DNA of 64,000 nt, from the NCBI RefSeq assembly GCF_001974875.1, contig NZ_MTQD01000011.1:124001-188000 (forward strand). Reading direction: 5' to 3'. Source of the DNA: Pseudoalteromonas sp. EB27. GTDB lineage: Bacteria > Pseudomonadota > Gammaproteobacteria > Enterobacterales > Alteromonadaceae. Below, in pieces: positions 26,411 through 35,585 of the stretch. The notes under the pieces were generated by a model. The model was given only the letters and a program-made list of their open reading frames with translations, was not told where the DNA came from and did no database searches. Each line of letters starts with the position of its first letter. The first letter of the stretch is position 1. Made by a program: the position numbers and the translations under genes.

Positions 26411-28291
26411 ATGCCAGAAGGAAGAGTCAAAGTTAGTTGGATAGTGGCAGGCTTTAGCTTGTTTTTAATAAGCTTGCTTACCTACGTTTACTACACTTAC
26501 CAAACTACGCGTGCTGAAATAATGCAGTCGGTTGATAATCGCTTACTTAATGCAGCCACCAGCGTTAAACATATCTTAGGTGAAAATTACCTAAGTGCGG
26601 TTAATCAAGGCGACAACATAAGTTTTTCTTACTATCAAAATAAGAGTAAACAGCTCTCTGAGTTCGCTCAAGCACTTGATATTGCTTATGTGTATTCAAT
26701 GATTTTAAAAGACGGAAAGGTTCTTTTTAGCTCATCAAGCTACACGCAAGACGATCAGAATAATGGCAAAGTAACTCAATTTTTAGATCTCTACCCTGAA
26801 GCTACCGATGCCAATATAAGTGCTTTTTATTCAACAGAACCTGTATTTGAAATATCGAGCGATCAGTGGGGCCACTTTAAAACTATTTTTATTCCTTACG
26901 TTGACCCTATTAACGGCAATACCTATTTAACGGGTGCCGATATAACTATTTACAATTTAAACGAACAACTTAAAGAAAGTGTGTCGAAAGCTGCTGCAAT
27001 GGCTAGCTTCTTCTTTTTTATCGCGATACTTGTTGCCGCTATATATATTTATTTACTAAAACGGTCTTTAGCAACTGACTCTAGTACTGGTTTTTCAAAT
27101 CATATTGCTCTTGAGTACTTTATTAAAAAAAGTAATGCACATCACATGCAGTTAGCCGTTATTTGGGTTAATGAAATAGAAGATATAAACAGTTTCTACG
27201 GCACTGAAGTGGGTGATAAAGTAATGAAAAACTTACTTATTCACTTTAAGCTCAGAAGCTCTGCGCATTGCCATATATACAGGCTAGCAACCAATAAAAT
27301 AGTATTACTCGCGCCAAAAGAAATGAGTAATGACGAATTTACCGAGCTCGTAAAAACATATAACTTTAATACCCCAGTGTTAACTGATCCTTTTATTTAT
27401 ATAACCCTATGTGCAGGTATTGCCAGTGGTAATAAATCGCTACTACTTGAAAACGCTCATATAGCGGCGCTGCAAGCAAAACAAGGCAGACATAGTGTAG
27501 TTAACTACTCAAAAGCGCTACACGATGTAAAAACGCAATATCAATACAATGTTGAAATGGCTAAAGAGGTGCGTGAAGCGTTTGATAACAACCGTATAGT
27601 GCCTTACTTTCAACCTATTATTGATACTAATACCAATAAAGTTGTTCAATACGAATGTTTAGCTCGAATGGTAACAGCGCAAGGTGAAGTATTAAAACCT
27701 GATGCATTTTTAAATGTTGTTACTCGCTCAAGAATGGACGGAATACTTACCCGTACTATATTTTCACAATGTGTTAGTCGCTTTAGAAAAACAGATATTT
27801 GCTGGAGTTTAAATATAACTGCACAAGATATGCTCGACCCTAATTTAAGTGAGTTTATTGCAGACGAACTTAAGCGTTACCCGCATCCTGGTAATATCAC
27901 ACTAGAGCTTTTAGAAACCCAAGCTATTGCTAACTTTTCTGAAGTAAAAGCATTTATTGGAATGGTTAAAACGAAAGGCGTTAAGGTTATTATTGATGAC
28001 TTTGGTAGTGGTTATTCAAATATATCAAACGTACTTAAGCTTGAAGTAGATGGTATTAAGCTCGATGGCGCACTAATAAAGCAAATAGTGAATGACAAAG
28101 ACATCTACTTGTTTATTGAACATATAGCCAGTTTTGCTAATCAACTTGGTTTACAATTAATGGCAGAATCCGTAGAAAATGCAACCATAGTAACCGCACT
28201 TAAAAAGGCGAATGTAACACTAATGCAAGGCAACTATTTTGCCCACCCAGTGCCACATGTTAATACGGTTACAGAAGAATTAGCACTTTAA
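26411..28291 (+). CDS. Membrane EAL-domain c-di-GMP phosphodiesterase with degenerate GGDEF
   Basis: 626 aa. Two membrane helices (about 9-29 and 196-217) enclose a ~165-residue periplasmic sensor. The GGDEF domain at about 222-370 is degenerate: the signature position reads ATNKI (293-297), so no cyclase activity is expected. The EAL domain (about 385-620) keeps the catalytic set: Glu415 (ECLARM), Asn468, Glu499 and Glu502 (ELLE), Asp529-Asp530 (DDFGSGYSN), Lys550, Glu586 and QGNYF at 606-610. It should hydrolyse c-di-GMP and favour motility over biofilm. AAGGGA ribosome site. The gene stands alone between two inverted 266-bp repeats. Confidence 0.92.
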   Translation: MPEGRVKVSWIVAGFSLFLISLLTYVYYTYQTTRAEIMQSVDNRLLNAATSVKHILGENYLSAVNQGDNISFSYYQNKSKQLSEFAQALDIAYVYSMILKDGKVLFSSSSYTQDDQNNGKVTQFLDLYPEATDANISAFYSTEPVFEISSDQWGHFKTIFIPYVDPINGNTYLTGADITIYNLNEQLKESVSKAAAMASFFFFIAILVAAIYIYLLKRSLATDSSTGFSNHIALEYFIKKSNAHHMQLAVIWVNEIEDINSFYGTEVGDKVMKNLLIHFKLRSSAHCHIYRLATNKIVLLAPKEMSNDEFTELVKTYNFNTPVLTDPFIYITLCAGIASGNKSLLLENAHIAALQAKQGRHSVVNYSKALHDVKTQYQYNVEMAKEVREAFDNNRIVPYFQPIIDTNTNKVVQYECLARMVTAQGEVLKPDAFLNVVTRSRMDGILTRTIFSQCVSRFRKTDICWSLNITAQDMLDPNLSEFIADELKRYPHPGNITLELLETQAIANFSEVKAFIGMVKTKGVKVIIDDFGSGYSNISNVLKLEVDGIKLDGALIKQIVNDKDIYLFIEHIASFANQLGLQLMAESVENATIVTALKKANVTLMQGNYFAHPVPHVNTVTEELAL

Positions 28292-28303
28292 CTTACTTTA
28301 ACC

Positions 28304-28569
28304 AGGGCGTGTTGATCTTTGTGGATTGAAATTTGTTCAATCTAGGGGCGATTAAATCGCGGCGCGAGGTTTGTAACCTAGTGGGCTAAGTAAAAACTGA
28401 GCAACAAAGAGTTAATCGTCCCTAGAAAGAACCCAAAGGGCAGCACATGTTTGGTCTTTATGCTGCGTTATCGCCTATTTATGGGGAATAACCACACTAC
28501 ATAGGCTCCGCCTTGCCTAAAAACCAAACATGCTGCTGCAAAATCAATCACGAAAGGTCAACACGCCCT
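28304..28569 (-). repeat. 266-bp MITE-like structured repeat, copy 2 (inverted)
   Basis: Reverse-orientation homologue of the element at 26060-26325. Terminal inverted repeats AGGGCGTGTTGATCTTT and (other strand) AGGGCGTGTTGACCTTT. Relative to copy 1, terminal positions 5, 6 and 11 differ on both arms together, and the inner arm changes CCTGTTTGG to CATGTTTGG with a matching change on the partner strand. Its right end carries the stop codon of the trmB-like gene. Confidence 0.85.
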
Positions 28570-29235
28570 AGGTAAGTTTATAACGAGTCGGTGGCTTTGC
28601 TGGCCACTGGCCCAGTATTTACGCTCAAAAGGCGTAATTGCATCGTTTGACTCATAAAGTGTTACATCGCAAGGGTTGCCTGTTAATTCAAGCGCACGAG
28701 CAAACTCCTTAACGTAAATATCCCAATTGCTGCGCACTTCTAATTTTCCACCTAACTTAACGATAAATGGAAAAATAGCTGCGCCATGCCAGCGCCTACG
28801 AATATGCTTAGATTTAGGCCACGGGTTTGGATACAACAAATAATGGTGCGTAGGTTGCCAATTAGCAGCAACCGCTAAACGCCAAAAGTCATTTAAGTCT
28901 GCTTGCACTAAGATGTACTGACCACTGTCGGTTTGCTTATATTCAACATCGTGCTTATCTAAGCGGTGCGACGATTTATCAATACCGATTACAAGTGCAT
29001 CAGGGTGGCGCTTAGCTAAGTTAGCTGAGCTTTCACCTACGCCACAACACGAGTCTAAAATAAGCGGACCACTAAAGGCTTGTACTTTGGCATTAACCTC
29101 GTCAAATGCGGCTTGGGTATGCGCTGCTATTGGCTTTTTAAATTCAGCATCTAAGTGCTTATTTACTATTTCATCAAGCTTTTCGTGAATACCCGCTTGA
29201 TTAGATACAATACTACGTGAATTTGCATCACTCAT
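28558..29235 (-). CDS. TrmB-like SAM-dependent methyltransferase
   Basis: 225-aa class I methyltransferase related to tRNA (guanine46-N7)-methyltransferase. SAM loop DSCCGVGES at 61-69; TrmB-type motif YPNPWPKSKHIRRRW at about 135-149 replaces the usual FPDPWPKxRHxKRR. The motif changes suggest a paralogue of TrmB and a possibly different substrate. The last codons (Arg-Ala-Cys-stop) are encoded by the terminus of repeat copy 2, so the insertion has probably replaced the original C-terminus. It is the last gene of mpl-ubiX-yadG-yadH and overlaps yadH by one base. Confidence 0.75.
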   Translation of the reverse strand: MSDANSRSIVSNQAGIHEKLDEIVNKHLDAEFKKPIAAHTQAAFDEVNAKVQAFSGPLILDSCCGVGESSANLAKRHPDALVIGIDKSSHRLDKHDVEYKQTDSGQYILVQADLNDFWRLAVAANWQPTHHYLLYPNPWPKSKHIRRRWHGAAIFPFIVKLGGKLEVRSNWDIYVKEFARALELTGNPCDVTLYESNDAITPFERKYWASGQQSHRLVINLPRAC

Positions 29236-30002
29236 TAGTGTCTTAGCCCCACACCTTTTTTGATCAATGTAAGCGCCAATGTAAATAACGCTGTTATAAA
29301 TACTAAAATAACCCCAAGAGCCACGCTCAAATCAACATCCGACACACCTAAAAAGCCATAACGAAATGCGTTAACCATATAAATTATAGGGTTGATTTGT
29401 GATACATTCTGCCAAAACTCAGGCAGCAACGTAATTGAATAAAATACACCGCCTAAGTAAGTTAGTGGCGTTAAAATGAAGGTGGGGATAATGCTTATAT
29501 CGTCAAAACTATTTGCGTAAATTGCATTAATTAAACCACCTAAAGCAAACACAGCTGAGGTTAAAATAACCGTCGCCATAATTACAAAAATATTATGAAT
29601 TTGGATATCAACAAATAATAACGACACACAGGTCACTATAAAGCCCACCATAATACCGCGTGTCATACCGCCACCCATATAACCTAGAACAATGATGTAG
29701 TTAGGTACAGGTGCAACTAAAAGCTCTTCAATGCTTTTTTGAAACTTTGTTGAGTAAAAACTAGAGGCTACGTTGGAATAGGAATTAGTAATAACCGACA
29801 TCATTATAAGGCCAGGTACAATAAACTCCATATAACTAAAGCCGCCCATATCACCAATACGTGAACCAATTAAGTTACCAAAAATAACAAAATATAAGCT
29901 CATCGTAATTGCTGGCGGTACTAAAGTTTGCACCCAAATACGTAAAAAACGAATACACTCTTTAATCCATAAACTCTTTAAGGCTACGCCATATTTAAAC
30001 AT
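29235..30002 (-). CDS. yadH: ABC-2 type permease (YadH-like)
   Basis: 255-aa inner-membrane permease with about six helices and the ABC-2 signature near residues 180-215 (PLTYLGGVFYSITLLPEFWQ). It adjoins its ATPase with no gap, and the pair resembles E. coli YadG-YadH. The exported substrate is unknown; envelope lipids or drugs are typical for the class. Cotranscribed with mpl and ubiX upstream. Confidence 0.88.
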   Translation of the reverse strand: MFKYGVALKSLWIKECIRFLRIWVQTLVPPAITMSLYFVIFGNLIGSRIGDMGGFSYMEFIVPGLIMMSVITNSYSNVASSFYSTKFQKSIEELLVAPVPNYIIVLGYMGGGMTRGIMVGFIVTCVSLLFVDIQIHNIFVIMATVILTSAVFALGGLINAIYANSFDDISIIPTFILTPLTYLGGVFYSITLLPEFWQNVSQINPIIYMVNAFRYGFLGVSDVDLSVALGVILVFITALFTLALTLIKKGVGLRH

Positions 30003-30932
30003 TTACTCGCCCCGCCCTTGCTCTAGTAATCCTACAAATAGCTCTTCTAATCTGTTTGCTTTATTTCGCATACTCAACACAGTATTACCTTGAGCTGTTA
30101 ACGCACTAAATACAGCATTTAGCCCTTGAGATTTAGCAACTTCCACTTCAACAGTGTGATCGTCCGTCATGGTAAATTTATAACCTTCAAGCGTTACAGG
30201 GCTTGCTGGCATTTTTAAGTCTAAAATAAAGGTTTCTTTATCAAGCTTTGCAAGCAATGCTTTTATGGTGGTGTTTTCAACAATTCGGCCATTATCGATT
30301 ATGGCGATGTTTTTACACAGTAACTCTGCTTCTTCAAGGTAATGTGTAGTTAAAATAATAGTAACGCCTTGCTCATTTATTTGGCGTAAAAAATCCCACA
30401 TTGAACGACGAAGTTCTATGTCTACCCCCGCTGTTGGCTCATCAAGTATAAGCAACTTAGGTTCGTGCATAAGGGCACGCGCAATCATTAATCGACGTTT
30501 CATACCGCCTGAAAGCGTACGTGCTTGTTTGTCTTTTTTCTCAAGCAAGCCAAGCTGTGCTAAGTACTTATCAGCACGTTTATGGGCTTCGCCACGTGGC
30601 ACACCATAATAACCGGCTTGGTTAACAAGTATTTGGCTAAGTGTTTCAAATTGGCTAAAATTAAACTCTTGCGGCACGAGCCCTAAATGCGCTTTTGCAG
30701 CTTCTAAATCGGTATCAATATCACAACCGAAGACTTCTACTTTGCCTTTTGTTTTATTAACAAGTGACGAAATAACACCAATTGTAGTTGATTTACCGGC
30801 TCCATTTGGACCAAGTAATGCGAAAAAGTCGCCCTCTTTAACTTGTAAATCAACGCCTTTAATAGCCTCAACACCATTTTTATAAACCTTGGTAAGGCCT
30901 TCTATATTTAAAGCAATATTTTGCTTATTCAT
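30003..30932 (-). CDS. yadG: ABC transporter ATP-binding protein (YadG-like)
   Basis: 309-aa ATPase subunit. Walker A GPNGAGKST is at 41-49, Q-loop VPQEFNF follows, the ABC signature TLSGGMKRRLMIARAL lies near 140-155, Walker B LLILDEPTAGVD at about 160-171, and the switch His in LTTHYLEEAE. A C-terminal ~80-residue extension typical of ABC-2 exporters follows. It overlaps ubiX by one base; yadH follows directly. Confidence 0.92.
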   Translation of the reverse strand: MNKQNIALNIEGLTKVYKNGVEAIKGVDLQVKEGDFFALLGPNGAGKSTTIGVISSLVNKTKGKVEVFGCDIDTDLEAAKAHLGLVPQEFNFSQFETLSQILVNQAGYYGVPRGEAHKRADKYLAQLGLLEKKDKQARTLSGGMKRRLMIARALMHEPKLLILDEPTAGVDIELRRSMWDFLRQINEQGVTIILTTHYLEEAELLCKNIAIIDNGRIVENTTIKALLAKLDKETFILDLKMPASPVTLEGYKFTMTDDHTVEVEVAKSQGLNAVFSALTAQGNTVLSMRNKANRLEELFVGLLEQGRGE

Positions 30933-31552
30933 TACTTACCCTCACCATAACCCCAACGTTTTGTTAGGTTATGTTCAATATTTAAATGATCTAAAATTCT
31001 CGCCACCATAAAATCAACTAAGTCTTCAATACTTTGTGGCTTATGATAAAAACCAGGCGCTGCTGGCATTATGGTCACACCTAAACGAGATAACTTAAGC
31101 ATGTTTTCTAAATGAATTTCGTTAAACGGTGTTTCGCGCGGCACTAAAATAAGTTGTCCGCGTTCTTTAATTACCACATCAGCAGCGCGCTCTAATAAGT
31201 TATCTGACGCCCCTACTGCAATTGCAGAAACCGACCCTGCACTACATGGGCAAACCACCATTTTTTTAGGCGCCGCAGAGCCCGAAGCCACAGGGCTAAA
31301 CCAGTTATCTTTACCGTATACTTTTAGCTGCTCGGGTTTAGCATTAAACAGCGTACTTAACTGCTCAGTGGCTTTATCTTCATTACCTGAGAGTTTAATA
31401 TTTGATTCTGTATCAAGCACCACTCGTGCTGCACTTGAGATAAGTACGTAAACTTGAAATTGCTGCTCAAGTAATACTTCAAGTAACCTTAACCCATAAG
31501 GCGCACCTGATGCACCGCTAAAAGCGAGCGTAATTCTATCTTTAAATTGCAC
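30932..31552 (-). CDS. ubiX: Flavin prenyltransferase UbiX
   Basis: Makes prenylated FMN, the cofactor of decarboxylase UbiD in ubiquinone biosynthesis. 206 aa, flavoprotein fold: [21 protein letters not shown] at the N-terminus, [27 protein letters not shown] at mid-length and [34 protein letters not shown] near the end, all UbiX/Pad1 signatures. One base separates it from mpl. ubiC and ubiA of the same pathway are 9-10 kb downstream. Confidence 0.95.
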   Translation of the reverse strand: MQFKDRITLAFSGASGAPYGLRLLEVLLEQQFQVYVLISSAARVVLDTESNIKLSGNEDKATEQLSTLFNAKPEQLKVYGKDNWFSPVASGSAAPKKMVVCPCSAGSVSAIAVGASDNLLERAADVVIKERGQLILVPRETPFNEIHLENMLKLSRLGVTIMPAAPGFYHKPQSIEDLVDFMVARILDHLNIEHNLTKRWGYGEGK

Positions 31553-31553
31553 A

Positions 31554-32909
31554 CTATTCTCCGCTGTATTTATCAGCTAAACCATCAACAAGGTGTTGAT
31601 GAAGGCCATTAAAACCGCCATTGCTCATAATTAAAATATGTTGATTGGGCTCAATATTTTCAAGCACCGTATCGATAATTGTTTGTGTGCTGCTAAAGCA
31701 CTGCATACCCGCTTTATCTGCTTGCTCTTTTAGCGACCAATTTAGATTCTCTGGTTCAAAAAGTAGTACGTCGTCAGCATCGCGCAGTGAATCTAATAAT
31801 GTATATTGATGCACACCCATTTTCATGGTGTTTGAGCGCGGCTCTAAAATAGCGATAATTTTTTCATCGCCTACTTTTGCGCGCAGTCCTGCAAGCGTAG
31901 TTTTAATTGCTGTTGGGTGATGCGCAAAATCGTCATACACCTTAATATTATTTATATCAGCCTTTAGCTCCATGCGCCTTTTAGGGCTAATAAACTCACC
32001 TAAGGCATCAATACTATGATCAATAGCTATACCCACATGGCGCGCTGCTGCGATAGTCATAATTGCATTTTTAACGTTATGTTCGCCTATTGCTTGCCAG
32101 CAAACAGTGCCCTGCTTTTCGTTATTTAAAAGTACATTAAACTCACTACCATCGGCTTTTATTAATTCATAGCTCCAATCATCGCCTAGCGTTTCGCTTT
32201 CGCTCCAAAGCCCTTGTGCTATTACGTCATTAAGCGCTACGTCTTGCTTTGGCCAAATTACCTTGCCGCTTTGAGGTAATGTACGCATTAAGTGATGAAA
32301 TTGTTTTTTTATTGCGTTTAAATCTTCGAAAATATCAGCGTGATCGAATTCAAGATTATTTAAGATAAGTGTACGCGGGAGGTAATGTACAAACTTACTG
32401 CGCTTATCAAAAAAAGCAGTGTCGTATTCATCGGCTTCAATAACAAAAAATGGCGTTTCACCGACTTTGGCCGATACACCAAAATTTTGGACTATGCCGC
32501 CAATTAAAAACCCTGGTTTTAAACCTGCGTACTCTAACACCCAAGCAAGCATACTTGCTGTGGTTGTTTTACCATGCGTACCGGCGACAGCAAGTACCCA
32601 CGAGTTTTGTAATAAATTATGTTTAAGCCATTCAGGGCCGGAGGTGTAAGGCAGACCTTTATCAAGCACATATTCAACACACGGGTTACCACGACTCATT
32701 GCATTACCGATAACTACCATATCTGGCTTTGTCTCTAATTGAGATACGTCGTAGCCTTGAGTCAGTTCAATGCCAAGCTCTTCAAGTTGCGTACTCATTG
32801 GTGGGTAAACGTTTTGATCAGAACCCGTTACTTTATGACCTAATGATTTAGCAATGGCTGCAATGCCACCCATAAACGTGCCACAAATGCCCAAAATATG
32901 TATATGCAT
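31554..32909 (-). CDS. mpl: UDP-MurNAc:L-Ala-gamma-D-Glu-meso-DAP ligase
   Basis: Murein-recycling ligase that joins recovered tripeptide to UDP-MurNAc. 451 aa, Mur ligase architecture: N-terminal [25 protein letters not shown] loop GTHGKTT at 110-116, [20 protein letters not shown] at about 170-190, and the C-terminal domain with [12 protein letters not shown] (about 310-321). [10 protein letters not shown] distinguishes Mpl from MurC. First gene of a five-gene unit; the following genes are packed with 1-bp gaps or overlaps. Confidence 0.95.
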   Translation of the reverse strand: MHIHILGICGTFMGGIAAIAKSLGHKVTGSDQNVYPPMSTQLEELGIELTQGYDVSQLETKPDMVVIGNAMSRGNPCVEYVLDKGLPYTSGPEWLKHNLLQNSWVLAVAGTHGKTTTASMLAWVLEYAGLKPGFLIGGIVQNFGVSAKVGETPFFVIEADEYDTAFFDKRSKFVHYLPRTLILNNLEFDHADIFEDLNAIKKQFHHLMRTLPQSGKVIWPKQDVALNDVIAQGLWSESETLGDDWSYELIKADGSEFNVLLNNEKQGTVCWQAIGEHNVKNAIMTIAAARHVGIAIDHSIDALGEFISPKRRMELKADINNIKVYDDFAHHPTAIKTTLAGLRAKVGDEKIIAILEPRSNTMKMGVHQYTLLDSLRDADDVLLFEPENLNWSLKEQADKAGMQCFSSTQTIIDTVLENIEPNQHILIMSNGGFNGLHQHLVDGLADKYSGE

Positions 32910-33038
32910 ATACTTTCCTTAAATCGTATGCTCACTTTACAGCTATGCAAAGTTTAATGGCGCTATAATGCCAAAATTCGTGCTTAGTTACCATTGCGAG
33001 TAAGCATTTCACTCGTGCCAAAATGTCCACTTGATAAT

Positions 33039-33069
33039 AAAAAAGCCTTCTTAGTCAGAAGGCTTTTTT
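33039..33069. terminator. Intrinsic terminator of uppP
   Basis: AAAAAAGCCTTCT / AGAAGGCTTTTTT with a 5-base loop, about 20 bases past the uppP stop on the minus strand. Confidence 0.9.
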
Positions 33070-33086
33070 ATCTAGTCAATTATTTT

Positions 33087-33887
33087 CTACATCATTAAAA
33101 ATACAATCAAACCGACACCGAGTAATAGACGATATATCACAAATGGCAACATACCCATTCGCTCTATTACTTTTAAAAACATAAATATACATGCATAAGC
33201 CGATAAGAACGATAGCACCACACCCAGTAATAATGTATTCCAATCAACTACATGGTCACCCAGTGCAAGCTCTGCAATATAATAAAGCCCCATCATAGAA
33301 ATAATCGGAATCGCTAGTAAAAACGAAAAACGCGCTGCGCTTTGCTTATTCATACCCAACATTAAACCAGCGGTCATCGTGATACCTGATCGAGAAGTAC
33401 CCGGGATCATTGCAACAGCTTGTGCGAAACCAATGATAAGTGCCGTTTTCCAATTGAGCTGATAAATAGTTTTGATTTGTTTCCCTTTTGCATCCGCGTA
33501 CCAAAGCAATAAACCAAATACAATGGTGGTAGTAGCAATAACCCAAGCGCTTCGCAGGTATAACTCAATAAAATCTTTTAAAAGTAAACCTAAAATAGCG
33601 GCTGGCACTGTACCTAAGATAATCCACCAGCCTAATTTACTGTCATCGGTAGTGCCTTCCTTACCAAAAGATTTAAACCATGCGCTTAGTATATCTACTA
33701 CTTCTTTACGAAAATAAATAACGACGGCTATTAAAGTACCAACATGTACTGCTACGTCAAACGCAAGCCCTTGATCTTCCCAGCCTAAAATTTGCGATGG
33801 GAGAATTAAATGCGCAGAGCTCGATATTGGTAAAAACTCAGTAAATCCCTGTATGAGGGCTAAAATAATTATTTCGATAATACTCAT
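33087..33887 (-). CDS. uppP: Undecaprenyl-diphosphate phosphatase
   Basis: Inner-membrane enzyme that dephosphorylates undecaprenyl diphosphate for re-use in peptidoglycan and LPS synthesis (BacA). 266 aa, about eight helices, with both catalytic signatures: [18 protein letters not shown] near residues 11-28 and [14 protein letters not shown] at about 161-174. It overlaps folK by ATGA; in the folB-folK-uppP cluster the folate and cell-wall genes are translationally linked. Confidence 0.97.
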   Translation of the reverse strand: MSIIEIIILALIQGFTEFLPISSSAHLILPSQILGWEDQGLAFDVAVHVGTLIAVVIYFRKEVVDILSAWFKSFGKEGTTDDSKLGWWIILGTVPAAILGLLLKDFIELYLRSAWVIATTTIVFGLLLWYADAKGKQIKTIYQLNWKTALIIGFAQAVAMIPGTSRSGITMTAGLMLGMNKQSAARFSFLLAIPIISMMGLYYIAELALGDHVVDWNTLLLGVVLSFLSAYACIFMFLKVIERMGMLPFVIYRLLLGVGLIVFLMM

Positions 33888-34372
33888 AGGTTAGAAAACT
33901 CCACCTTCCATAGCTTTTGTTGAGGGTTATTATATTCATTCCATAACTGCGCAATCGTTTGCTTAGCTACAGGATGATAAAAATCTGGGGCAACCTCACT
34001 CAGAGGTTGTAATACAAATGCATTTTTAGTTATTTCATCACGTGGTAATTGCGCTGGGGAATCGCAAGTTACATCATCATAAAACAGTAAATCTAAATCG
34101 AGCGTTCGTGGACTGAATTTTTTATCGTTTGCTGTACGCCCATTATCACGTTCTATTTGTTTTAATAAAGCGCATACATCAGCAAGCGACATATCAGTTG
34201 TAGCGCCAACTACTGAATTATAAAAATTATTGCCAGCAAACCCAACTGCTTCACTTTCAAAAACAGACGAGTGCACAATGTGCTCAAAGTGCTGCTTAAG
34301 TGCAATTAATGCACATTGTATATAATGCGCTTTATTTATATTTGACCCTAGGCTGATATAAATTTGGGCCAT
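33884..34372 (-). CDS. folK: HPPK, 6-hydroxymethyl-7,8-dihydropterin pyrophosphokinase
   Basis: Folate-pathway step after FolB. 162 aa with N-terminal [29 protein letters not shown] and the FolK signature [20 protein letters not shown] around residues 78-97, plus [15 protein letters not shown]. The ATG follows the folB stop directly (TAAATG). Confidence 0.95.
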   Translation of the reverse strand: MAQIYISLGSNINKAHYIQCALIALKQHFEHIVHSSVFESEAVGFAGNNFYNSVVGATTDMSLADVCALLKQIERDNGRTANDKKFSPRTLDLDLLFYDDVTCDSPAQLPRDEITKNAFVLQPLSEVAPDFYHPVAKQTIAQLWNEYNNPQQKLWKVEFSNL

Positions 34373-34732
34373 TTAGTCAGTTGCCTTAACGCGTGTAATT
34401 TCAACACCCACAGTTTGTGCTTGTGCTACTGCTGCAGGTTTACTTACTCTTATAGTAACTTGTGGCGTATTAAACTCGCTTAAAATAATCTCAGCCAACT
34501 GCTCAACCAAAGTTTCTAGCAACTCAACAGGTTTTGCAGTGCAGTGCTTAATAACGCGTTCGCTTACTTTTGAGTAATCCAGTGCTAAATTAATATCGTC
34601 ATTTTCGGCTGCAGGCTTAATATCACTAAGCATTTCAATATCAAAATAAAGGCTCTGTTTACTTTCTTTTTCAAAGTCGTACACTCCAATAATAGTGTCG
34701 ACGTGCAATTGAGATATAAAAACCTTATCCAT
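34373..34732 (-). CDS. folB: Dihydroneopterin aldolase
   Basis: Cleaves or epimerises 7,8-dihydroneopterin in folate synthesis. I use the ATG at 34730-34732 (119 aa, MDKVFISQLHVDTIIGVYDF) because a GGAG site stands 6 bases before it; a longer in-frame start at 34765 adds an unrelated leader. The FolB core IIGVYDFEKESKQSLYFDIEM and the C-terminal VTIRVSKPAAVAQAQTVGVEI are clear. Divergent from plsY. Confidence 0.93.
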   Translation of the reverse strand: MDKVFISQLHVDTIIGVYDFEKESKQSLYFDIEMLSDIKPAAENDDINLALDYSKVSERVIKHCTAKPVELLETLVEQLAEIILSEFNTPQVTIRVSKPAAVAQAQTVGVEITRVKATD

Positions 34733-34962
34733 TGATACTCCAAATAACAACAAACGACTAAGCAACGATACAAAGCATCAATAAAATTAATACTGTATAT
34801 GGTTTAGCCAGTGTTTAAATATGTGAAAATAACTTCTACAATAGCAAAACAACCAAACTAGCTATTAAATAGCCTGTTAATAATTTTCACGATAAATTTT
34901 GCTGCCAATAATAGCTTAAAAGTACTATCAATTGGTATAGCAATTAAAAAATAAGGAAGCGT
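34733..34962. promoter_or_regulatory. Divergent folB / plsY promoter region
   Basis: 230 AT-rich bases carrying the promoters of both genes. No specific operator recognised. Confidence 0.4.
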
Positions 34963-35574
34963 GTGTTAGCCACTTTAATGTTTGTTTTAGCTTATTTACT
35001 TGGGTCGATTTCGTCGGCTATTTTAGTGTCGCGGTTGTTCAAACTCCCTGACCCTCGTAATAGCGGTTCTAACAACCCTGGGGCTACAAATGTTTATAGA
35101 TTAGGCGGAGCATTTCCGGCTTGCTTGGTTTTAGTGTTTGATATTTTAAAAGGCACTATTCCAGTATGGGGAGCTTATTTTTTAGAAGTTGAACCTTTAG
35201 AGCTTGGTTTAGTCGCTGTAGCAGCTTGCTTAGGCCATATGTACCCACTGTTTTTTAGCTTCAAAGGCGGTAAAGCCGTAGCAACGGCATTTGGCTCATT
35301 ATTACCTATTGGCTTATCATTGGCTGGTTTACTTGTTTGCACATGGCTGGTTATAGTGGCAATAACACGCTATTCATCACTTGCGGCGCTTGTAGCTGTA
35401 TCTTTAGCACCTTTATATACATGGCTAATAAAACCACTTTATACTCTTCCGGTTACTTTTATTACGCTGTTAATTATATTTCGTCATCGTACTAATATTA
35501 TTAGATTATTTAGTGGGGAAGAACCAAAAGTGGGCGCTAAAAAAGCGCCCACTGATGAAAACAAAAATCTTTAA
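34963..35574 (+). CDS. plsY: Glycerol-3-phosphate acyltransferase PlsY
   Basis: Inner-membrane enzyme using acyl-phosphate to make lysophosphatidate, the first step of phospholipid synthesis. 203 aa from a GTG start preceded by AAGGAAG; an ATG at 34978 is an alternative. Motifs [32 protein letters not shown] and [18 protein letters not shown] are the three conserved loops. A strong hairpin lies within its last codons and may end the opposing tsaD transcript. Confidence 0.96.
   Translation: MLATLMFVLAYLLGSISSAILVSRLFKLPDPRNSGSNNPGATNVYRLGGAFPACLVLVFDILKGTIPVWGAYFLEVEPLELGLVAVAACLGHMYPLFFSFKGGKAVATAFGSLLPIGLSLAGLLVCTWLVIVAITRYSSLAALVAVSLAPLYTWLIKPLYTLPVTFITLLIIFRHRTNIIRLFSGEEPKVGAKKAPTDENKNL
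35529..35553 (-). terminator. Probable tsaD terminator inside the 3' end of plsY
   Basis: AGTGGGCGCT / AGCGCCCACT, a perfect 10-bp stem with a 5-base loop, within plsY codons near the stop. On the minus strand it follows tsaD by about 30 bases and is followed by TTTTGG. On the plus strand no T-run follows. Confidence 0.5.
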
Positions 35575-35585
35575 AATTTGAGCAG

